Below are positions 34,537 through 44,364 of a stretch of DNA of 64,000 bases, in pieces. The notes below the pieces were generated by a model. That model saw only the letters and a list, made by a program, of their open reading frames with translations, was not told where the DNA came from and searched no databases. The first letter of the stretch is position 1. Each line of letters begins with the position of its first letter. This DNA is from Anabaena minutissima FACHB-250 (GTDB lineage Bacteria > Cyanobacteriota > Cyanobacteriia > Cyanobacteriales > Nostocaceae). The translations under genes were made by a program, and so were the position numbers. The stretch spans positions 62,001-126,000 of the forward strand of contig NZ_JACJRG010000016.1 in NCBI RefSeq assembly GCF_014697125.1, written 5' to 3'.

Positions 34537-36696
34537 TCACACAGATAAAAACTTTAAATGTTCTCCCGGTTGAGCAAGTAAACTTTCCAGATTACCTTGC
34601 ATTTGGACTTTACCTTGATCTAGCAAAACAATCCAATCAGCACGCTGCACTACGCTAGGACGGTGGGTAATCAAAATTGTGGTTTTTCCTTGGCGATGCT
34701 CTAGGAGGCGATCTAAGACTTGAGTTTCACTAACTGGGTCTAATCCAGCAGTTGCTTCATCTAAAATTAGTACAGGTGGATTAGTCATAACCCCTCTTGC
34801 GATCGCTAATCGTTGTTTCTGTCCACCAGAGAGATTCGCCCCAAATTCTCCTAACACTGTTTGATATTTACTAGGTAGTTGACTGATAAAACCATCGGCA
34901 TCAGCAACATGGCAAGCTGTAACAATTTCCTCAAAAGGAATGTGTGGTGTTCCTAAACGGAAATTTTCTAAAATCGAGCGACTCCAAAAATGTGGTTCTT
35001 GGGGGATATAAACTACCTGCTGTCGCAAACAATCAAGGGATAAATCGTGAATATTATAAAAACCAATGCGGATATTGCCAGAATTAGGTTGATATAAACC
35101 CGCCATGAGTTTTGCTAAAGAACTTTTACCACAGCCTGACTTACCAATCAAAGCAATAACTTGACCGCCAGGGATTTTTAGAGAAAAATCTTCTAATAAA
35201 TCAACTCTACCAGGGTGGTGAAAGTTGATATGGGAAAAACGAATATCTGTATCACCCGCTATTTGTGCAACAGGCTTTTGTGTTTTTTCATCCTCTTCTG
35301 GAGTTGCATCAATCACTTCTAACAGCCGAGCAACAGCAGTTTGAGAGCGAAAGTATTCATCAACTAAACCCACTAAAGTACCTATTAATGCCAGAACATT
35401 AAACTGAAGAGCATTAATAGCCAACATTTGACCAATGCTTAATTGTCCCTGAACCACCAGCATACTGCCTAGACCCAGTAAGACCACACCGCCAATTGTG
35501 GATAGGAATTTAGCGAGAGTATTGTTAATAATGCCAATTTGAATAGTGCTAAAGGTGAGATTAGCTAGACGACCAAAACGACTTTGTAATTCATCCCAAA
35601 ATTGAGGCGCGGCATTGGTAGTTTTTAGCACCTGTGCGCCTTTAAAAGTTTCTACTAACACACCTTGATTTTCTGCACCCAAAACTAATAGATTGCGCGT
35701 CTTTTGTTGCAGGATTGGTAAAAGTGGCAAAGTGGATAAACTCATTAAACCACCAATCAAAATTACGGCGATCGCCAACTGCCAACTATAAAAAAGCATC
35801 AAGCCAAAAGAAATAACTGCAATGAAAAACTGACTAGGTAACAGAACTACAATCTGTGATATTAACTGGTTAATTTCATTAATATCTCTGAGTCGGCTGG
35901 TGATTTCCCCACTGCGGCGAGCTTCGTAATAAGTTAAGGGTAATTGTAATATTCTCCGGCCAAATTCCAGCACTAGACCTAATTGCAGCCGTTGCCCAAA
36001 ATGAGCGATCATGGTCGATTCCAATAATTCCAGAGTGCTACCAAATAAAGTCATGACCACAACAGCTGTGACTACAACAGTGAGTAGCTGGGTATCTCCA
36101 CGAACTAAAACATCATCTGTCAGTATTTGAATCAGAACAGGAGTACCTAAGCCCAATATGCCCATAACAATGTTGAGCATAAAAACCTGGAATAGTAGCC
36201 CACGATAGGGTAAAAGACGCTGAAAAAACCTGACAAAACCCGCCTGGGGTTTTTCTTGGGGTTGTTGAGAAAAACGATTGGGATCTGGCTCAATTAAGAG
36301 CATGACCCCATTCCAAGCGGCTTTTAACTCTTCTTTACTGACATAACGCAGACCAACACCAGGATCAGCTATGACATACTTTTTCCCCCGCTTGTCGTGT
36401 AAAACTACCCAGTGGTAGCCCTGCCAGTGAATAATAACAGGCAACCGTAGTTCTTTGATTCTGTCAATGATTTCCGGTGACGCTTTCACGGCTCTGGTAT
36501 TGAAACCAAGATTTTCAGAACCGCGTTTAAGACCTAATAAAGTTGTACCTAATTGTCCTGTTCCTACTGCTTCTCGGCTTTTATTTAAACTTAAAAAGCG
36601 TCCATAACGTCTACAAATTGTCACTAGACAAGCTGCGCCACAGTCTTCTTCACTGAACTGTAAAACACACGGGTAATTCTTTTTGAAACCAAACAT
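34537..36696 (-). CDS. ABC transporter with N-terminal C39 peptidase (peptide exporter)
   Basis: A 719-residue peptidase-containing exporter that trims double-glycine leaders and exports the peptides. The C39 domain has a catalytic Cys in FSEEDCGAACLV and His in YHWVVLHD, with the Asp in VIADPG. The transmembrane part spans about residues 160-430. The nucleotide-binding domain shows Walker A GKSGCGKSS, signature NLSGGQKQRLA, Walker B PVLILDEAT and switch His in LITHRPS. All key residues are intact. Its likely substrates are the four downstream precursors, and HlyD at 36916 is its adaptor. Confidence 0.93.
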   Translation of the reverse strand: MFGFKKNYPCVLQFSEEDCGAACLVTICRRYGRFLSLNKSREAVGTGQLGTTLLGLKRGSENLGFNTRAVKASPEIIDRIKELRLPVIIHWQGYHWVVLHDKRGKKYVIADPGVGLRYVSKEELKAAWNGVMLLIEPDPNRFSQQPQEKPQAGFVRFFQRLLPYRGLLFQVFMLNIVMGILGLGTPVLIQILTDDVLVRGDTQLLTVVVTAVVVMTLFGSTLELLESTMIAHFGQRLQLGLVLEFGRRILQLPLTYYEARRSGEITSRLRDINEINQLISQIVVLLPSQFFIAVISFGLMLFYSWQLAIAVILIGGLMSLSTLPLLPILQQKTRNLLVLGAENQGVLVETFKGAQVLKTTNAAPQFWDELQSRFGRLANLTFSTIQIGIINNTLAKFLSTIGGVVLLGLGSMLVVQGQLSIGQMLAINALQFNVLALIGTLVGLVDEYFRSQTAVARLLEVIDATPEEDEKTQKPVAQIAGDTDIRFSHINFHHPGRVDLLEDFSLKIPGGQVIALIGKSGCGKSSLAKLMAGLYQPNSGNIRIGFYNIHDLSLDCLRQQVVYIPQEPHFWSRSILENFRLGTPHIPFEEIVTACHVADADGFISQLPSKYQTVLGEFGANLSGGQKQRLAIARGVMTNPPVLILDEATAGLDPVSETQVLDRLLEHRQGKTTILITHRPSVVQRADWIVLLDQGKVQMQGNLESLLAQPGEHLKFLSV

Positions 36697-36773
36697 AATA
36701 ATTCAAAATGAACAACGAAAGATGTTGACTATTGACTGGGATATTTATTGGACATTAAGGTAAAATCTCCCTT

Positions 36774-36920
36774 CCCTACTCACTACTCACTACTCACTAC
36801 TCAGCACTCAGCACTCCCTACTCCCTACTCAGCACTCAGCACTCCCTACTCCCTACTCAGCACTCAGCACTCCCTACTCAGCACTCAGCACTCAGCACTC
36901 ACTACTCAGCACTCCCTACA
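36774..36920. repeat. Heptamer tandem repeat (STRR)
   Basis: 147 bp made of exactly 21 heptamers, mixing CCCTACT, CACTACT and CAGCACT. It fills most of the spacer between the exporter and HlyD genes, and its last unit overlaps the final codon and stop of the HlyD frame (36916-36918). Confidence 0.9.
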
Positions 36921-39045
36921 TATCTGCAATTAATCTGGCTTTACGGAGAATAAAATGCAGGACAGTTTCTTGGCGGGAGATAATATCGGCTTGTCCTTCC
37001 ATGCCTGATTTGAGTTGACATTGCCTTGCACCTCTACCAACATAGGGAGTTTGAGGTTCAATAATGACTTCATAGCCGGCTTTGGGAGGGCTGGGTAATG
37101 GGGTATTGTTGGCAATAGGTAGGGCATCGGCGGCAATGGTTTGCACTGTGCCTTTGAGAGTGCCGTAGTCTGGATAAGGGCAAGCAGAAACCCGCATCTG
37201 GACTTGTTGTCCGGGTTTGACTTTGTTAACGTCTTGAGACTGGATATTAGCTTTAATGAGTATGGGCGCATTAATAGGAGCAATTTGCGCGATCGCTTCA
37301 CTCGGTTGCACTACCTGGCCGGAGTTACGCAAATTCAACTGCAACACTGTCCCCGCAATGGGTGCGCGAATCACACTCTGATTGATGTCGTTGTCGGTTT
37401 GTTGTAGTTCTTTGCGAGTTCTATCTAGTTGTGTTTGAAATTGTAGGCGTTGTTGTAGCAGTGTTTCTCTTTCTTTATTTAAAGCCGCTAAGGTAGCCTC
37501 ACCCTTGGCCTGTTCTTGTTTAATTCGTTCAGATGCGACAGTAACAGGGGCATTACTGGGATTAAGGGCAGTATTAGCTTTAACTACGTTGGTTTGTGCA
37601 GTTGTTAAAGCCTGTTCTTTCTCTTCTAGGAGATTTTTAGCATTAGCTTTGGCTTGTTCTAGCTTCGCCTCAGCCGAAATTACTGCTTGTTCTTTCTCTT
37701 CTAGGAGATTGTTAGCATTAGCCTTGGCTTGTTCTAGCTTCGCCTCAGCCGAAATTACTGCTTGTTCTTTCTCTTCTAGGAGATTTTTAGCATTAGCCTT
37801 GGCTTGTGCTAGTTTCGCTTCAGCCGAAATTACTGCTTGTTCTTTCTCTTCTAGGAGATTTTTAGCATTAGCCTTGGCTTGTGCTAGTTTCGCTTCAGCC
37901 GAAATCACCGCTTGTTCTTTTTCGTCTAAAAGATTTTTAGCGTTGGTTCTGGCTTGTTCGAGTTTCGCCTGTGCCGATTTTACTGCTTGTACTTTTTCCT
38001 CATATACATTACGCGCGATCGCACCTGATGCAACTACCGGACGCATTCTGTCTCGCTGTACTATAGCTAAACTCAAGGCGGCTTCGGCTTCTTGGATGGT
38101 TGCTGTTAAGAGGTTTTCGCGTTGCAGGCGATCGCGTTGTGACTTAGCTACATTCAAAGCATTTTCGGCTTCTTGGATGGTTGCTTGTAACAGCTTTTCC
38201 CGTTGCAGGCGATCGCGTTGTGCTTTCGCTAATTCCAAGGCGGCCTCTGTTTCCCCTACTGTCGCGGTTAAGAGATTTTCCCGTTGTAGGCGATCGCGCT
38301 GTTCTCTGGCTAACTTTAAGGCTGTTTCGGCTTCTTGGATATTTGTTGTTAAGAGCTTTTCCCGTTGCAGGCGATCGCGTTGTGCTTTGGCTAAGTCCAA
38401 GGCGGCTGTTGTTTCTTGGATGGTGGCTTTCAAGAGATTTTCGCGTTGTAGGCGATCGCGTTGTACTCTAGCTAGAGTTAAGGCGGCTTGCGCCTGTCCC
38501 ATATCAGCCATAGCTGTAATTTGCTGATCTGTATAGTTGCGTTGTGTGCCACTGAGTTCAGCTTGTGCAGCGATCGCAATCCGGCTATTTAAGTTTGTCT
38601 GTGCAGCAATTTGAGTATCTATTTCTCGCAACTGAGCATCAATTTTATTGAATTGTAATTGACTCTGCTGAATGACAGTTGTTAGTTGACTCTTTTGATT
38701 TTGCAGACGGGAACTATCAATATAAGCAATAGCTTCTCCAGGTGCTACTGTTTGATTTTCTGTCACAGCAATTTTTTCAATTTTGCCACTAATGAGCGAC
38801 TGTACAAGCTTAATATCTCCTACAGGACGAATAGTTGCAGGTACTTTAACAGTCACGTTGTATTTCAGAACGGATGTGAGAGCAACCCCAGCTACAAAGA
38901 TACTTAATACTACCCCTACGCCGATACTTGTCCATTTACCAAGGTGGGGAAGAAACTCGTTAGCTTCTAGTATGGGAAGTTGCTCTGGAATCGGCTCATT
39001 TGACTGATGCCAAAAATTATTTTCTTGGCGGGGTAAAGTGTTCAC
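36916..39045 (-). CDS. HlyD-family membrane fusion protein with repeated coiled coil
   Basis: A 709-residue periplasmic adaptor, long for this family. A single membrane helix lies at about 35-58 (VGVVLSIFVAGVALTSVL). The central part is a long helical hairpin of two repeated blocks: about residues 188-322, with RDRLQRE-LL repeated six times (unit about 25), and 352-482, with EEKEQAVISAEAKL repeated five times (unit about 23). It ends with a barrel/lipoyl-like region (SVIRAPIAGTVLQL). A GTG start at 39045 follows GGAAGG. It sits immediately upstream of the C39 exporter. Confidence 0.9.
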   Translation of the reverse strand: MNTLPRQENNFWHQSNEPIPEQLPILEANEFLPHLGKWTSIGVGVVLSIFVAGVALTSVLKYNVTVKVPATIRPVGDIKLVQSLISGKIEKIAVTENQTVAPGEAIAYIDSSRLQNQKSQLTTVIQQSQLQFNKIDAQLREIDTQIAAQTNLNSRIAIAAQAELSGTQRNYTDQQITAMADMGQAQAALTLARVQRDRLQRENLLKATIQETTAALDLAKAQRDRLQREKLLTTNIQEAETALKLAREQRDRLQRENLLTATVGETEAALELAKAQRDRLQREKLLQATIQEAENALNVAKSQRDRLQRENLLTATIQEAEAALSLAIVQRDRMRPVVASGAIARNVYEEKVQAVKSAQAKLEQARTNAKNLLDEKEQAVISAEAKLAQAKANAKNLLEEKEQAVISAEAKLAQAKANAKNLLEEKEQAVISAEAKLEQAKANANNLLEEKEQAVISAEAKLEQAKANAKNLLEEKEQALTTAQTNVVKANTALNPSNAPVTVASERIKQEQAKGEATLAALNKERETLLQQRLQFQTQLDRTRKELQQTDNDINQSVIRAPIAGTVLQLNLRNSGQVVQPSEAIAQIAPINAPILIKANIQSQDVNKVKPGQQVQMRVSACPYPDYGTLKGTVQTIAADALPIANNTPLPSPPKAGYEVIIEPQTPYVGRGARQCQLKSGMEGQADIISRQETVLHFILRKARLIADM

Positions 39046-40072
39046 AGTATTGCACCTTCCATTGATAGATTTTTGAAAAAATACAGCTATGGTGGCAGGT
39101 GTTATAGCTCACTATAAAGTCCAAAACACTAGTTTTAGTTATCGAAAGACTTAATACCTATTTCCCCAGGCATAAATAACAGTGTCAACCCCAAAAATGA
39201 TGCTGACATTAGCAAAAATTATGATTGATTATTGATATAATCAGCGCAGGGGAACAAGGAAACATTACCCCATCCGGTAATTAGTTTCCTTCTAGCTCTA
39301 GCGTTGGTAGCGTCTAGAGAAAATAGAGGAGAACGCTCAAACTCCCTCAAAAACCTCACTTACGTTGAGCGAGTCAATGTCACCTCCTCTCCCCCTTTTT
39401 CAATAACAAAATCAGGTTTAATTCGTAATGCGAATGTGTAATTCGTAATGCGTAGTTCGTGATAGCCTGCGCCTCTGTCAAAAATTTGTGCGCCTGCGTA
39501 ATAGCCTGCGACAAGGTTAACGCTTGCGCAATTAAGCGAATAAGATTCCATGAAAATTTTGTGTTTGTATATGTTGTCTTATTCTGATAAATTGATATTA
39601 GCTCCTAGTTTCTTCACCCCATAAAGGTAGATAGAAAATAAGAACCAACTAATTCAGCAAAGTAAACAGATTAAACCTATCCAATATCCCATCAGAGAAC
39701 CAATTCTCTGTCTTTATATATCAACATTAATTAACTAGCTTACAAGCCTTTATCAGTCTTATTTACAAGACTTTTACTATGAGCCTCATCATTTGTTATG
39801 AGGTAATATCTACAACGCAAATGATTATCTAGCCAACCTTGGTTGACTTTAACTTTGTTGCCCAACAATAAGTCTCTTAGCGTGCTAAAGAGAAAATTTT
39901 ATTGCTCTTTTAGTCTCCTAGAGCATTTCTGAGCATGATGGCAACTCAAACATAGTTTTCTTTCTCAAGGAAAATCAATCTGTAATATTCAGATTGGTAT
40001 AGTTATGATGAATTTCCAAAGTTTACGACGCTACTTGGGAAATTTCCAAACATTCTCTCTGCAATGATGGAA

Positions 40073-40144
40073 TTATTCAGAATAGCAATTGCAGATTTCT
40101 GGTAAATGGATACAAGAATAGTTTACAGATAAACACATTAACAT
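40073..40144 (-). other. Short frame after an orphan precursor-type leader
   Basis: ATG 40144 follows the conserved hairpin and GTAAGTGAGG, but only 23 codons follow (MLMCLSVNYSCIHLP...). No double-glycine motif or leader similarity is present. It may be a decayed precursor gene. Confidence 0.3.
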
Positions 40145-40195
40145 GATTGTTAGCCTCACTTACATAATGAGGTGTATTACCACCTACGAACTTAA
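40145..40195 (-). promoter_or_regulatory. Orphan precursor-type 5' leader
   Basis: On the minus strand TAGGTG, loop GTAATA, CACCTC, then TGTAAGTGAGG: the same layout as the four precursor leaders, one base mismatched in the stem. No recognisable precursor follows. Confidence 0.6.
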
Positions 40196-40317
40196 CTATA
40201 AGCACTGTTCGCTCAGAATTCATAAACCGGAAGACAGAAATCATCCTAGTCTGTTTACTACTTTAAGTAGATGTAACGTAGAAAAAGAGGAATAGGGAAG
40301 GCGAAACATCATGCTTG

Positions 40318-40929
40318 TTACAGTCCATCCCACTGGAATTCAGCTAGTAGCAATAAGCAAGAAACCATCAAAGCACCAGTGCAGAGGAATTGCCAAGCTA
40401 ATATATAAGGCAAAATGAAAATCAAGAGTAAATGCAGTATACCTACGAAGATTAAAGCACGCGATCGCACTCCCAAAGCAGTACAGAAGTAGCCAAATGC
40501 ACTCAATCCCAACCACAAGGGACACAAATTTAACAAGATGACACTCCAGCCTAAGAAAATACCCAAATCAGTTAATATCACCCCCAACAGCATGAATATC
40601 ACCCAGCAATATAAAACCCAGCTAACTTGTCGCACTTTTACCCAGTAACGAGTCCAAATCACCATCACAGCTATACCAATACAGCTAAGTAATGACCACA
40701 AAGCAGCTTGCAAACTCCAACTAATCGGCAAAAACTGGGCAGTGACAAACATGGGGATAAGCAATAAACTCCAAAATATACAAGCTTGATCAATGCAAGT
40801 ATAAAAAGTGGAATAAAGCTTAATTTTACCAATTTGCCAAGTAACAAATACACTTCCTTCTAATTCATGTGTATCTACAGTTGTTTGTTTGCAACGTAGA
40901 GGCGGATCTGAATAATTAAAAAAGGTCAT
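40318..40929 (-). CDS. Polytopic membrane protein of unknown function
   Basis: A 203-residue protein with an N-terminal soluble part (about 1-45) and several membrane segments from about residue 50 (IFWSLLLIPMFV, LLSCIGIAVMVIW, IFMLLGVILTDLGIFLG, LLLIFILPYILAW). It lacks recognisable motifs. It lies upstream of HlyD in the same orientation but 1.27 kb away, so membership in the secretion system is uncertain. Starts at ATG 40929. Confidence 0.6.
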   Translation of the reverse strand: MTFFNYSDPPLRCKQTTVDTHELEGSVFVTWQIGKIKLYSTFYTCIDQACIFWSLLLIPMFVTAQFLPISWSLQAALWSLLSCIGIAVMVIWTRYWVKVRQVSWVLYCWVIFMLLGVILTDLGIFLGWSVILLNLCPLWLGLSAFGYFCTALGVRSRALIFVGILHLLLIFILPYILAWQFLCTGALMVSCLLLLAEFQWDGL

Positions 40930-41335
40930 TTTTCTAAATAATTCAATTTTTAAAGTAAAAATGTTCGGTTTATTTAATATTGAAATTTAGTTATCTTTTA
41001 TTCCCACTCTCTGTAGTCAGAAATTTAGTTTGTTATATTCTGCTACTAGAAAGAAAATCTGTAATTTTGTTTACAAAAAAATCGCTATGTAAAAAACCCC
41101 TAAAGAATTTTTCTCTAGAGGTATATCTTTTGTTGACACTTTCCTAACTATCGGACTGCTATTTGATTTTTTGATAAGGCTTCTGTCCTGTCCCCTGTCC
41201 CCTGTCCCCTACCTATCACCTGTCCCCTTCAATAGATTCTCTCTATGCTCAGGTATGGTAAAGATTTATTTGGATAAGTTCACAAACTTTAATACAATGG
41301 TGTTATTCACACATTAAGTATTTTTGCTCACTACC
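40930..41335. other. Intergenic region before ndhD
   Basis: 406 bp between divergent genes, AT-rich, with a GTCCCCT heptamer array at 41190-41210 and no gene. Confidence 0.5.
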
Positions 41336-43021
41336 ATGATGGCTGATGGATTTCCTTGGCTAACCGCGATTATTCTACTGCCACTCGTTGCTTCCTTGCT
41401 CATTCCCGTGCTGCCAGATAAAGATGGCAAGCTGGTACGATGGTATGCCCTAGGTGTAGCGATCGCGGATTTTGTTTTGATGTGCTACACTTTTTGGCGG
41501 CATTACGATGCTAGCAGTCCGACTTTTCAACTTGCGGAGAATTATGCCTGGATACCTCAGTTAGGCTTTAGCTGGGCTGTTTCAGTTGATGGCATCTCGA
41601 TGCCGCTTGTACTGCTAGCTGGATTTGTCACAACGCTGGCGATGTTGGCTGCATGGCAAGTTGACCTGAAGCCGCGCCTGTTTTATTTCTTAATGTTGGT
41701 GCTGTATTCGGCACAAATAGGGGTATTCGTTGCCCAAGACTTACTATTGTTCTTTATTATGTGGGAAATAGAACTAGTTCCCGTATATTTACTAGTATCT
41801 ATTTGGGGCGGTCAAAAACGCCGCTATGCTGCCACAAAATTCTTAATCTACACCGCAGCCGCTTCCATTTTTATTCTCATAGCTGGGCTAGCAATGGCTC
41901 TCTACGGCGATAATACCACCTTTGATATTGTAGAACTGGGTACGAAAAATTACCCCCTAGCTTTAGAATTATTACTTTACGCCGGATTGCTAATTGCTTT
42001 TGGTGTCAAGCTGGCGATTTTCCCCCTACATACATGGTTGCCTGATGCCCACGGTGAAGCCTCTGCTCCCGTGTCAATGATATTGGCGGGTGTACTCTTA
42101 AAAATGGGCGGATATGGACTAATCCGCATTAATTTAGAACTTCTGCCTGATGCCCATATTTACTTTGCGCCTGTCTTAGCAACTTTGGGTGTCATCAATA
42201 TTATTTACGGTGCTTTAAACTCCTTTGCCCAAACCCACATGAAACGCCGCCTCGCCTATTCCTCTGTGTCTCACATGGGATTTGTGCTGTTGGGTATCGC
42301 TTCCTTTACCGATGTGGGTGTAAGTGGTGCGATGCTGCAAATGCTGTCTCACGGTTTAATTGCGTCTGTGTTGTTCTTCTTGGCTGGTGTCACTTATGAC
42401 CGCACCCACTCAATGACTATGGACAATCTGGGTGGTATTGGTCAAGTTATGCCTAAAGTATTTGCCCTGTTTACCGCCGGTGCAATGGCTTCCTTAGCAC
42501 TCCCTGGGATGAGTGGCTTTGTGAGTGAACTTCAGGTATTTGTCGGTGTCACCACTAGCGACATTTACAGTCCCGCTTTCTGCACGGTGATGGTATTCCT
42601 CGCCGCCGTGGGAGTTATCCTCACACCAATTTATCTGCTGTCAATGTTGAGACAGGTATTTTACGGTAATGGTGCAGAACTCTCCTGCAACATTAATAAT
42701 TCCGCTTACGAAAACCAGGAAGACGAAGGAACAGCTTGTTTTGGTACAGACTGTCTACTACCTAGCCAAGCAGTATATAGAGATGCCAGCGTCAGGGAAG
42801 TTTTTATCGCCGCCTGCTTCTTGGTATTGATTATTGGTGTTGGTGTTTATCCCAAGATAGCGACCCAAATGTACGATGTGAAGACTGTAGCTATCAATAC
42901 TCAGATACGTCAATCTTATACAGAAATTGCCCAAACCAATCCCGGCATATATGCGAAGGGATTTATTTCTCCCAAAATCACAGAACCTGAAGTGATGGCT
43001 GTGTCGGGAATTATCAAGTAA
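41336..43021 (+). CDS. ndhD: NAD(P)H dehydrogenase (NDH-1) subunit 4
   Basis: A large, highly hydrophobic protein; about 561 residues from ATG 41336, with a TTG-opened longer frame from 41324. It is the antiporter-like NdhD of the thylakoid NDH-1 complex (respiration, cyclic electron flow). Landmarks are MWEIELVPVYLLVSIWGGQ, the Lys-containing KLAIFPLHTWLPDAHGEASAPVS and HMGFVLLGI. NdhD exists as several paralogues, and which one this is cannot be told. A terminator hairpin follows it. Confidence 0.93.
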   Translation: MMADGFPWLTAIILLPLVASLLIPVLPDKDGKLVRWYALGVAIADFVLMCYTFWRHYDASSPTFQLAENYAWIPQLGFSWAVSVDGISMPLVLLAGFVTTLAMLAAWQVDLKPRLFYFLMLVLYSAQIGVFVAQDLLLFFIMWEIELVPVYLLVSIWGGQKRRYAATKFLIYTAAASIFILIAGLAMALYGDNTTFDIVELGTKNYPLALELLLYAGLLIAFGVKLAIFPLHTWLPDAHGEASAPVSMILAGVLLKMGGYGLIRINLELLPDAHIYFAPVLATLGVINIIYGALNSFAQTHMKRRLAYSSVSHMGFVLLGIASFTDVGVSGAMLQMLSHGLIASVLFFLAGVTYDRTHSMTMDNLGGIGQVMPKVFALFTAGAMASLALPGMSGFVSELQVFVGVTTSDIYSPAFCTVMVFLAAVGVILTPIYLLSMLRQVFYGNGAELSCNINNSAYENQEDEGTACFGTDCLLPSQAVYRDASVREVFIAACFLVLIIGVGVYPKIATQMYDVKTVAINTQIRQSYTEIAQTNPGIYAKGFISPKITEPEVMAVSGIIK

Positions 43022-43041
43022 ATCATACTTTCGATAATATT

Positions 43042-43077
43042 AAGCGATCGCCTAACAATAGAGCGATCGCTTTTTCT
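43042..43077 (+). terminator. Rho-independent-type terminator after ndhD
   Basis: AGCGATCGC and GCGATCGCT pair around an 11-nt loop, followed by TTTTCTTT. The stem is built from HIP1 octamers. Confidence 0.8.
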
Positions 43078-43284
43078 TTATGCCAAGAAGATACTATGAG
43101 GACAGTAGAGAAGCGATCGCTACTACAATAACGCAAAAGTAACCCCTACTATTCGTTTCTCCAGGGCTAGACAACAAAGTAAAACAAATGTACTATTATT
43201 TTAACGCCCAAGATATTGGCAAAAATTAGCATATTCACATAGATTTATGGTGAAACTTATTACCTACCCAGGGGTAAAGGCATC

Positions 43285-44271
43285 ATGACAGACAATCAAT
43301 GGCATCTTCAAGAACGGTTGCAGAAATATCCAGGTTATCGGGGTGAATATACTACCACCTTTGCAAACCGACCAGTAGTAGAATTTGATCCAGAGATGAA
43401 AATCAGCGATCCTGTAGGTACAGCTTATGCAATCAGATGTGAATATGATGATGAAGAAAACGCTGTAGATAAACTAGCAAAACTGCTGCAAGATGACCAA
43501 GCTATTAACCTACAAGCTTTGGTTTTTGGCCTTTGGGATGGGGATATGCCTAATGATAGTTCCCAGGGTGTAATTGAAGCCTTAGTATCTGCCAAAGATC
43601 AGCTGACAAGTTTGCAAGCCGTATTCATTGGCGATATCCACTCTGAAGAGAGTGAAATCTCTTGGATTGTGCAGAGTGATATTAGCCCCATCCTAGAAGC
43701 TTACCCCATCTTAGAAGTATTGCAAGTCCGAGGCGGTGAGGGTTTAGCTTTTAGTCCCTTCGTTGGACATGATCATTTAAAAGCACTGATTATTGAGACT
43801 GGCGGCTTGAGTAGTGCAACCATTAACCAGATTTGTGCCTTGAACTTGCCAAAATTACAGCATTTAGAATTATGGTTAGGTTCAGATAACTATGGTGGCG
43901 ATTCCTCCCTTGCAGACTTGAACCCTATACTCATTGAACAAAAGTTTTCTAATTTAGTTTATTTAGGGTTAAGAAATAGCGAATATTCTGATGATATTGC
44001 AGAAGCATTAGTACGTTCTCCCCTACTCAAAACTATCAGAATTATTGATTTATCAATGGGAACTCTTAGCGATGCAGGTGCAGAATTACTCCTAAAAAAT
44101 CCTGTTGTACAGCAATTAGATATTCTCAATTTGTCTGAAAACTATCTATCAGCAGAAATTATCAACTTTGTAGAAGAACTACAGGGAAATTTTCATGTTC
44201 AAATAATGATAAATGGACAAAGAGGAGAAGACGAATACGACGAAGAACGTTATTGTGCTGTTGCTGAGTGA
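43285..44271 (+). CDS. STM4015-family LRR-like protein
   Basis: A 328-residue protein with leucine-rich-repeat-like segments (LKALIIETGGLS, LPKLQHLELWLGSD, NLVYLGLRNSEYSD, VVQQLDILNLSENYLSA). The opening, EYTTTFANRPVVEFDPEMKISDP, is one I recognise from the STM4015 family, always found with STM4014-STM4011. A role in binding a partner protein is likely but unproven. The start is ATG 43285. Confidence 0.85.
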   Translation: MTDNQWHLQERLQKYPGYRGEYTTTFANRPVVEFDPEMKISDPVGTAYAIRCEYDDEENAVDKLAKLLQDDQAINLQALVFGLWDGDMPNDSSQGVIEALVSAKDQLTSLQAVFIGDIHSEESEISWIVQSDISPILEAYPILEVLQVRGGEGLAFSPFVGHDHLKALIIETGGLSSATINQICALNLPKLQHLELWLGSDNYGGDSSLADLNPILIEQKFSNLVYLGLRNSEYSDDIAEALVRSPLLKTIRIIDLSMGTLSDAGAELLLKNPVVQQLDILNLSENYLSAEIINFVEELQGNFHVQIMINGQRGEDEYDEERYCAVAE

Positions 44272-44364
44272 AGGAGGTTGGGGACTGGGTAAGTAAACCA
44301 TGAATAATTTGATTATTATTAATCTTCCTTGTCTCCTCTATCAATATTTACGCCTATTAACTTA

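Larger units (their letters stand above)
39046..40317. other. Long non-coding region in the secretion island
   Basis: About 1.27 kb with no convincing gene. It holds a partial precursor-type leader (39354-39366), an orphan leader (40145-40195), AATTCGTAATGCG repeats (39420-39470) and AT-rich sequence. The frame at 39360-39551 lies within repeats and is not called. Confidence 0.55.

Noticed and set aside
36774..36920. Possible CRISPR-like array in the heptamers
   Set aside because: Units are 7 bp and contiguous; these are STRRs.
37505..38527. A 340-codon plus-strand frame with Cys/Ser repeats
   Set aside because: It is the complement of the HlyD coiled-coil repeats; repetition in the gene keeps the antisense frame open.
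39360..39551. A 63-codon frame upstream of HlyD
   Set aside because: It lies over AATTCGTAATGCG repeats and a partial precursor leader, with no sign of translation.
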